This document shows, piece by piece, positions 60,342 to 64,000 of a DNA stretch of 64,000 nt. The stretch is from contig JAFDVK010000012.1 in NCBI GenBank assembly GCA_018269005.1, positions 310,001-374,000 on the forward strand. The letters are read 5' to 3'. Each line of letters opens with the position of its first letter. The stretch's first letter is position 1. The notes under the pieces are model-generated. The model made no database searches and had not been told where the DNA came from. It saw only the letters and a list, made by a program, of their open reading frames with translations. Made by a program: the position numbers and the translations under genes. Source of the DNA: Acidobacteriota bacterium. GTDB taxonomy: Bacteria > Acidobacteriota > Blastocatellia > Pyrinomonadales > Pyrinomonadaceae.

Positions 60342-61355
60342 TCAGATAACTCTGCCCGGAAACGAAGATCCATCCAGCATCACACGCGGCATCGCCGGCA
60401 TCTTCGGTTCCGGCATCGGCCGCAGAATTTCGCGGTCAAACTGTATTCCGCTGTCTTTCGCTTTTTCAGGAGTGACGGTAACGGTCTTTCTCGCACCCTT
60501 TCGCTCGAAAGTGATGCGAAGATCACCTTTGGTGTCGTTCAATTCGCGGATGAGATCGGCGCCTTCCTTGATAGGCTTGCCATTTACTTCGGTAAGAATA
60601 TCGCCGGCCTTTATGCCGGCTTTGGCCGCAGGCGAATCCTCAGCAACGTTCATTACGAGCAGGCCGCCCGTGACGCTATAGCTGTCGGCAAGCTGTTTTG
60701 TAAGCGGCATAATGCCGACTCCGATCTCGCGGTCAGAACGCATATTCCAGCGGAGAACTTCGCGTTTCCCATCCGGGAAGGTGAACACACGCTCTTCCAT
60801 ATTTCCAGGCACGTTTAGCGTTTCGAGACCCTTGAGGACCTTCAAATCGGGCATTTCACCGGGCATGGCCATCGGTGCGGCCATTCGAAAGTTTCCGTTC
60901 TGGAATGCAGGGCCGGGACGCTTGCCGATCGTTGCTGTCAGGTTCATCTCGCTGCCGCTTCGAAGGATGCCGATCTTAACTTCATGGTCGGGCGCGATCT
61001 CAGAGACGAGACGCGAGAGTTTACGGACGCTCGTAACTTCCTCGCCGCCGACACTTACGATAACGTCGCCCGCAATGATGCCGGCTTTTGCGGCAGGCGA
61101 ATCATCAACAACGCTCTTGACGGCGACGCCGCGAACGCTCGAAAGGCCGTACTTTGAACTATTTTCCTTGTTGACGTTTATCGTCTCGACGCCTAAATAA
61201 CCGCCATCATCCGTATTTATCGTAAAGGCAAACGTGCGCTCAATACTTTTTGGTGCGCCGTCTGCCTTCTTTGTTTTTGTTTCGGGGGTCTGCCCGAGTG
61301 CAGCTGCCGCAAGCGTAAGAACTGTAGCTGATAGCAAAAATATTCGAAAAGACAT
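60342..61355 (-). CDS. Exported protein with two PDZ domains
   Basis: A 337-residue protein with a signal peptide (IFLLSATVLTLAAAALGQ). PDZ1: VRGVAVKSVVDDSPAAKAGI and DVIVSVGGEEVTSV. PDZ2: GGLLVMNVAEDSPAAKAGIK and DILTEVNGKPIKEGADLI. There is no protease domain, so it is a periplasmic adaptor or C-terminus-binding chaperone without catalysis. It stands alone on the minus strand between the polyamine-type cluster and the aminotransferase. Confidence 0.88.
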   Translation of the reverse strand: MSFRIFLLSATVLTLAAAALGQTPETKTKKADGAPKSIERTFAFTINTDDGGYLGVETINVNKENSSKYGLSSVRGVAVKSVVDDSPAAKAGIIAGDVIVSVGGEEVTSVRKLSRLVSEIAPDHEVKIGILRSGSEMNLTATIGKRPGPAFQNGNFRMAAPMAMPGEMPDLKVLKGLETLNVPGNMEERVFTFPDGKREVLRWNMRSDREIGVGIMPLTKQLADSYSVTGGLLVMNVAEDSPAAKAGIKAGDILTEVNGKPIKEGADLIRELNDTKGDLRITFERKGARKTVTVTPEKAKDSGIQFDREILRPMPEPKMPAMPRVMLDGSSFPGRVI

Positions 61356-61504
61356 AAGATTAGACCTCCACTAGGTTATAAAAATGAGAGACCGACCGCG
61401 TCCGAAATTTTCATCGAAGACGCGGCACCATTATTTGGTACGTAAGCCCAAATAGGTTTGTTGCGTGCTGACTGGCAAAAGGTTGTCCCTTTCGCAAGAC
61501 ATTT

Positions 61505-62710
61505 TTAGACTGACCCGCGTAACTTCGCGAGGCGTTCGGCGGCGGCGTGGAGGGTTTCGTCGCGTTTGCAGAAGCAGAAGCGGACAAGCTGTGAGCCACG
61601 CGATTCGTCGCTGTAGAATGACGATCCGGGCACGGCGGCAACGCCGATCTCGCGTACCAAGTGTGCGGTGAAGGCGACGTCGTTCGCAAAGCCGAACTCG
61701 GAAATATCGGCCATCACGTAATACGCGCCTTCCGGATAATCGCAGCGGAAACCGGCTTCTTTTAGCACGGGGACGAGGAGATCGCGCTTGCGGCGATATT
61801 CCTTTTCGAGCGAAGTGTAATATTCCGGCGGCAAGCTCATCGCGTAAGCGCCGGCACGCTGGAGCGGATTCGCAGCTCCGACTGTCAGGAAGTCGTGCAC
61901 CTTGCGGATCGCCGACGTGAGGTCTTCCGGCGCGATGCAGTAGCCGACACGCCAGCCCGTAACCGAGTAAGTTTTCGAGAGCGAATTCACGATCACGGTC
62001 CGCTCACGCATTCCCGGCAAGGTCGCGATCGAAACGTGCGGTGCGGGTTCAGCCCCATCAACGCCGTAGATGATGTGCTCATAGATCTCGTCCGTGAAGC
62101 AATACGCATTGTTGTTTCGGCAGAGGTCTGCGATGAATTCGAGCTCTTCGGGCGTGAAAACCTTGCCCGTTGGGTTATTCGGATGACAGAGAACGATCGC
62201 ACGCGTTCGCGGGTTGAATGCGGCGGCGAGTTCCTCGCGGTCAAAAACAAAGCCGTTCTCGGTGCGATAAAGCGGCACGTATCGCGCCGTCGCATCCGAG
62301 AGAATGGCGTCCGGCGCGTAATTCTCATAGAACGGCTCGAAAACAACGACCTCGTCGCCTGCATCGACCGTCGCCATCATCGCGGCGATCATCCCTTCGG
62401 TCGAGCCGCAAGTTACGGTGATCTCCGAGTCAGGATCGATGTCGAGCCCGAGATACGTCATCGTTTTTTTGGCGATCGCCTCGCGAAATTCTTTCACGCC
62501 CCACGTTACGGCGTACTGATTATGATCGGCGAGAATGGCGTCGATCGCCGCCTGCTTGATGTCGGCCGGCGTCTCCCAATCGGGGAAGCCCTGGCCAAGA
62601 TTCACGGCGCCGTATTTCATCGCCTCGCGGCTGATCTCGCGTATGACGGACTCAGTGAACGATGCAGCTTTTCGAGAGATGCGTTGGCGTGAATGTGTCG
62701 GCTCAGGCAT
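61505..62710 (-). CDS. Class I/II PLP-dependent aminotransferase
   Basis: A 401-residue fold-type I enzyme. The PLP lysine is in VNSLSKTYSVTGWRVGYC, the substrate-binding N/Y in CHPNNPTGKVFTPEEL and FTDEIYEHIIYG, and the C-terminal Arg in GSQLVRFCFCK. The start (YGAVNLGQGFPDWETPADIK) is of the kynurenine/methionine aminotransferase (YbdL/KAT) subgroup. Substrate is likely an aromatic or sulphur amino acid. REP repeats begin directly upstream. Confidence 0.92.
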   Translation of the reverse strand: MPEPTHSRQRISRKAASFTESVIREISREAMKYGAVNLGQGFPDWETPADIKQAAIDAILADHNQYAVTWGVKEFREAIAKKTMTYLGLDIDPDSEITVTCGSTEGMIAAMMATVDAGDEVVVFEPFYENYAPDAILSDATARYVPLYRTENGFVFDREELAAAFNPRTRAIVLCHPNNPTGKVFTPEELEFIADLCRNNNAYCFTDEIYEHIIYGVDGAEPAPHVSIATLPGMRERTVIVNSLSKTYSVTGWRVGYCIAPEDLTSAIRKVHDFLTVGAANPLQRAGAYAMSLPPEYYTSLEKEYRRKRDLLVPVLKEAGFRCDYPEGAYYVMADISEFGFANDVAFTAHLVREIGVAAVPGSSFYSDESRGSQLVRFCFCKRDETLHAAAERLAKLRGSV

Positions 62711-62715
62711 AAGGG

Positions 62716-63028
62716 TAGTTTAGCAGAGTTGGAGAAGTTGCAGAGTTGCACAAGTTGCAGAGTTACGGAGTCCATGGTTCCGGCGTTGCAGAAGGCCGCA
62801 CGAAGTAAGGCCACTCGCGGTCATTATTCAAGTTGGGCGAATCCAGGCAACGCTCACACTACCGGCGCGGCGGAGTGTTGCGGAAGCCCGCACGGAGTAA
62901 GGGCACCCGTGGTCACTATTCAGGCTAGGCGAATCCAGGCAACGCTAAGACTACAGGCGTTCCGCAAGGCGGAGTGTTGCAGAAGGCCGCACGGAGTAAG
63001 GCCGCTCGCGGTCATTGTAAAGTTACGG
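62716..63028 (+). repeat. REP array beside the RAYT gene (three direct copies)
   Basis: Three copies begin at 62785, 62877 and 62976, each with GTTGCAGAAGGCCGCACGAA-type start, TAAGGCC, a CGCGGTCATT part and (first two) GGCGAATCCAGGCAACGCT. GGCCGCAC...GTAAGGCC is an imperfect palindrome that can fold. At 62716-62780 there is a tandem GTTGCAGA phrase. Confidence 0.8.
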
Positions 63029-63049
63029 AGTTACCAGAGTCGCCGAACA

Positions 63050-63598
63050 TTATTGCGGGAGCACGAAGTCTCCTTGGCCGTATAGCGTGTACTCGATCGC
63101 AGCCTCAACGTGTCGAGGCTTCCAAAGATATCGTCGGCTGCGCCCACGTGCCCAAACGCGTTCGTTCGGCCCGACGAGACCCGCCTCTCGCAGAGCCTTG
63201 GTCGCGTTTGCTTTTAGAGCATCCGCGATTCGTTCCGGCTTTTGAGAGGCGCTCAAAACAATATGGCCATGGTTTGTGCGAATATTTACAGCCTTTAGGA
63301 TTAACTCACGTCTGATGCAGAGGCTTCGGATCGAGTCGTGCACGATCACCCGCATCTGCTTTGTAAGAACTACGGCGGGCTGGCGCATCTCATTCCGAAT
63401 CGAGCGCTCGAGCTCGGGATTTGGACGGTATTTTGGGTGGCCATATCGGTTCCAACCGTCGCGCTTTATCGATCCGCGTTCGTCCCCGGGCAGCCATGTC
63501 CCGAAAGTGCGGAATGTGATGAGGTAAGCGAGCGGGAGCGTGTTCTCTTCCCATATCTCGAAGCCGTATTCGTCGAGCTTTTCGTGTTTGGCAGTCAT
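63050..63598 (-). CDS. REP-associated tyrosine transposase (RAYT)
   Basis: A protein of 182 residues from ATG 63598 (MTAKHEKLDEYGFEIWEENT). The open frame upstream of it is REP DNA and is rejected. It has the Y1-transposase core: FRTFGTWLPGDERG, the HUH motif NHGHIVL and the nucleophile region AAIEYTLYGQGD. RAYTs cut REP hairpins and are thought to spread them. It lies in minus orientation between direct REPs on one side and inverted ones on the other, the standard REPtron layout. Confidence 0.9.
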   Translation of the reverse strand: MTAKHEKLDEYGFEIWEENTLPLAYLITFRTFGTWLPGDERGSIKRDGWNRYGHPKYRPNPELERSIRNEMRQPAVVLTKQMRVIVHDSIRSLCIRRELILKAVNIRTNHGHIVLSASQKPERIADALKANATKALREAGLVGPNERVWARGRSRRYLWKPRHVEAAIEYTLYGQGDFVLPQ

Positions 63599-63645
63599 AG
63601 CGATAGCGAGCGACAGTATATATTCTGCGCGGTGGATAATTGAGA

Positions 63646-63713
63646 GTGGCCTTACTTCGTGCGGCCTTCTGCAACTTCGGTGAGTGGCCTTACTTCGTGC
63701 GGCCTTCTGCAAC
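63646..63713 (-). repeat. REP copies, inverted, upstream of the RAYT gene
   Basis: Two tandem copies of AGTGGCCTTACTTCGTGCGG-CCTTCTGCAAC at 63646-63675 and 63684-63713, both inverse to the array at 62785-63028. They flank the 5' side of the RAYT gene and end 7 bp before the galE stop. Confidence 0.8.
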
Positions 63714-63720
63714 GGAGTTC

Positions 63721-64000
63721 TCAGTTCTCAGTTTCCCACGCCGAGCGGACGATGGCGTCGAGGTCGGGGAATTTGGGCTGCCAGCCGAGAATCTCTTTCG
63801 CATACGACGCGTTGGCAATTAGTTGTGAAGGATCGCCGGCTCGTCTTGGGGCGATGCGGACGGGCACTTCGCGACCAACAACGCGCGAGACGACATCGAC
63901 GACCTCACGGACGGAGTAGCCGTCGCCGTTGCCAAGGTTTATGAATTCACTCTTTCCGCCGTCCGCAAGATACGAGACGGCGAGGATATGCGCCTTTGCG
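63721..64000 (-). CDS. galE: UDP-glucose 4-epimerase-type protein, C-terminal part
   Basis: This minus-strand frame enters from the right edge and stops at 63721-63723. The visible end has AHILAVSYLADGGKSEFINL, NGDGYSVREVVDVV, APRRAGDPSQLIANASYAKE and ILGWQPKF, the characteristic C-terminal region of GalE-like short-chain dehydrogenase epimerases (UDP-Glc/UDP-Gal). The catalytic part is outside the window. Confidence 0.85.
   Translation of the reverse strand, partial: AKAHILAVSYLADGGKSEFINLGNGDGYSVREVVDVVSRVVGREVPVRIAPRRAGDPSQLIANASYAKEILGWQPKFPDLDAIVRSAWETEN

Noticed and set aside
63599..63712. N-terminal 38-codon extension of the RAYT gene
   Set aside because: It is a translation of the inverted REP copies; the RAYT family begins at MTAKHEKLDEYGF.

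Overview
The window looks like a chromosomal segment around the replication origin of a moderately GC-rich, Gram-negative bacterium. My best guess is Acidobacteriota (Blastocatellia-like). This is inferred from the gene families present: a GWxTD protein, small zinc-ribbon proteins, DUF4178/DUF350, secreted M4/M28 peptidases, and an outer-membrane-type barrel. No rRNA gene is present to confirm it. The core block holds dnaN and dnaA on the minus strand, with an origin-like intergenic region at 25301-25666. On the plus strand it holds rpmH/rnpA, yidD, yidC, jag, mnmE, a toxin-antitoxin pair, mnmG, parA and parB.

Layout. 1-5.3 kb: end of a small operon (Dabb protein), a cytoplasmic-type subtilase with a CxxC..CxxC head, a zinc-ribbon membrane protein, and a probable copper-handling pair. 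5.6-8.3 kb: ybaB-recR, split by a four-helix-bundle (4HB) element, then a pyrE-like gene and a Nudix gene. 8.4-17 kb: secreted M4 and M28 peptidases, a membrane protein, a methyltransferase and topA. 17-19 kb: a degraded and repeat-rich stretch with a frameshifted gene and a dense array of hairpins. 19-24 kb: dprA, a second 4HB element, tRNA-Sec, an M20 peptidase, an S1/P1 nuclease and an SRPBCC protein. 24-30 kb: dnaN, oriC, dnaA, a DUF2807 protein and a DUF445 protein. 30-36.5 kb: NAT, a frameshifted AbrB-type antitoxin, and purM and purN separated by an accessory island. 36.5-48.3 kb: the origin-proximal core block ending in a Sec-containing selD. 48.3-51.5 kb: tatA/B, tatC and a GWxTD protein. 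51.7-60.3 kb: a polyamine-type membrane cluster (speD, DUF4178, DUF350, membrane-fused speE, an FAD oxidase, a membrane protein and a lipoprotein) carrying a third 4HB element. 60.3-64 kb: a PDZ protein, an aminotransferase, a RAYT transposase with its REP copies, and the end of galE.

The most unusual recurrent theme is three 4HB genes. Each is boxed by inverted arms made of short degenerate 'phrases' (GCGGAAC-type, GATTTTG-type and AAATAAGTGATAAGG-type). Each sits exactly in the junction between a gene end and the next co-directional gene start. Gene-less versions of such arms occur at 7067-7168 and 18906-18992, and single-arm copies near 34145 and 39838-40150. This pattern suggests a family of small non-autonomous mobile elements. 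Other notable points are selenocysteine use (selC plus a UGA-containing selD with a downstream hairpin), rpmH nested inside an extended rnpA frame, and a REP palindrome inserted in frame in purM.
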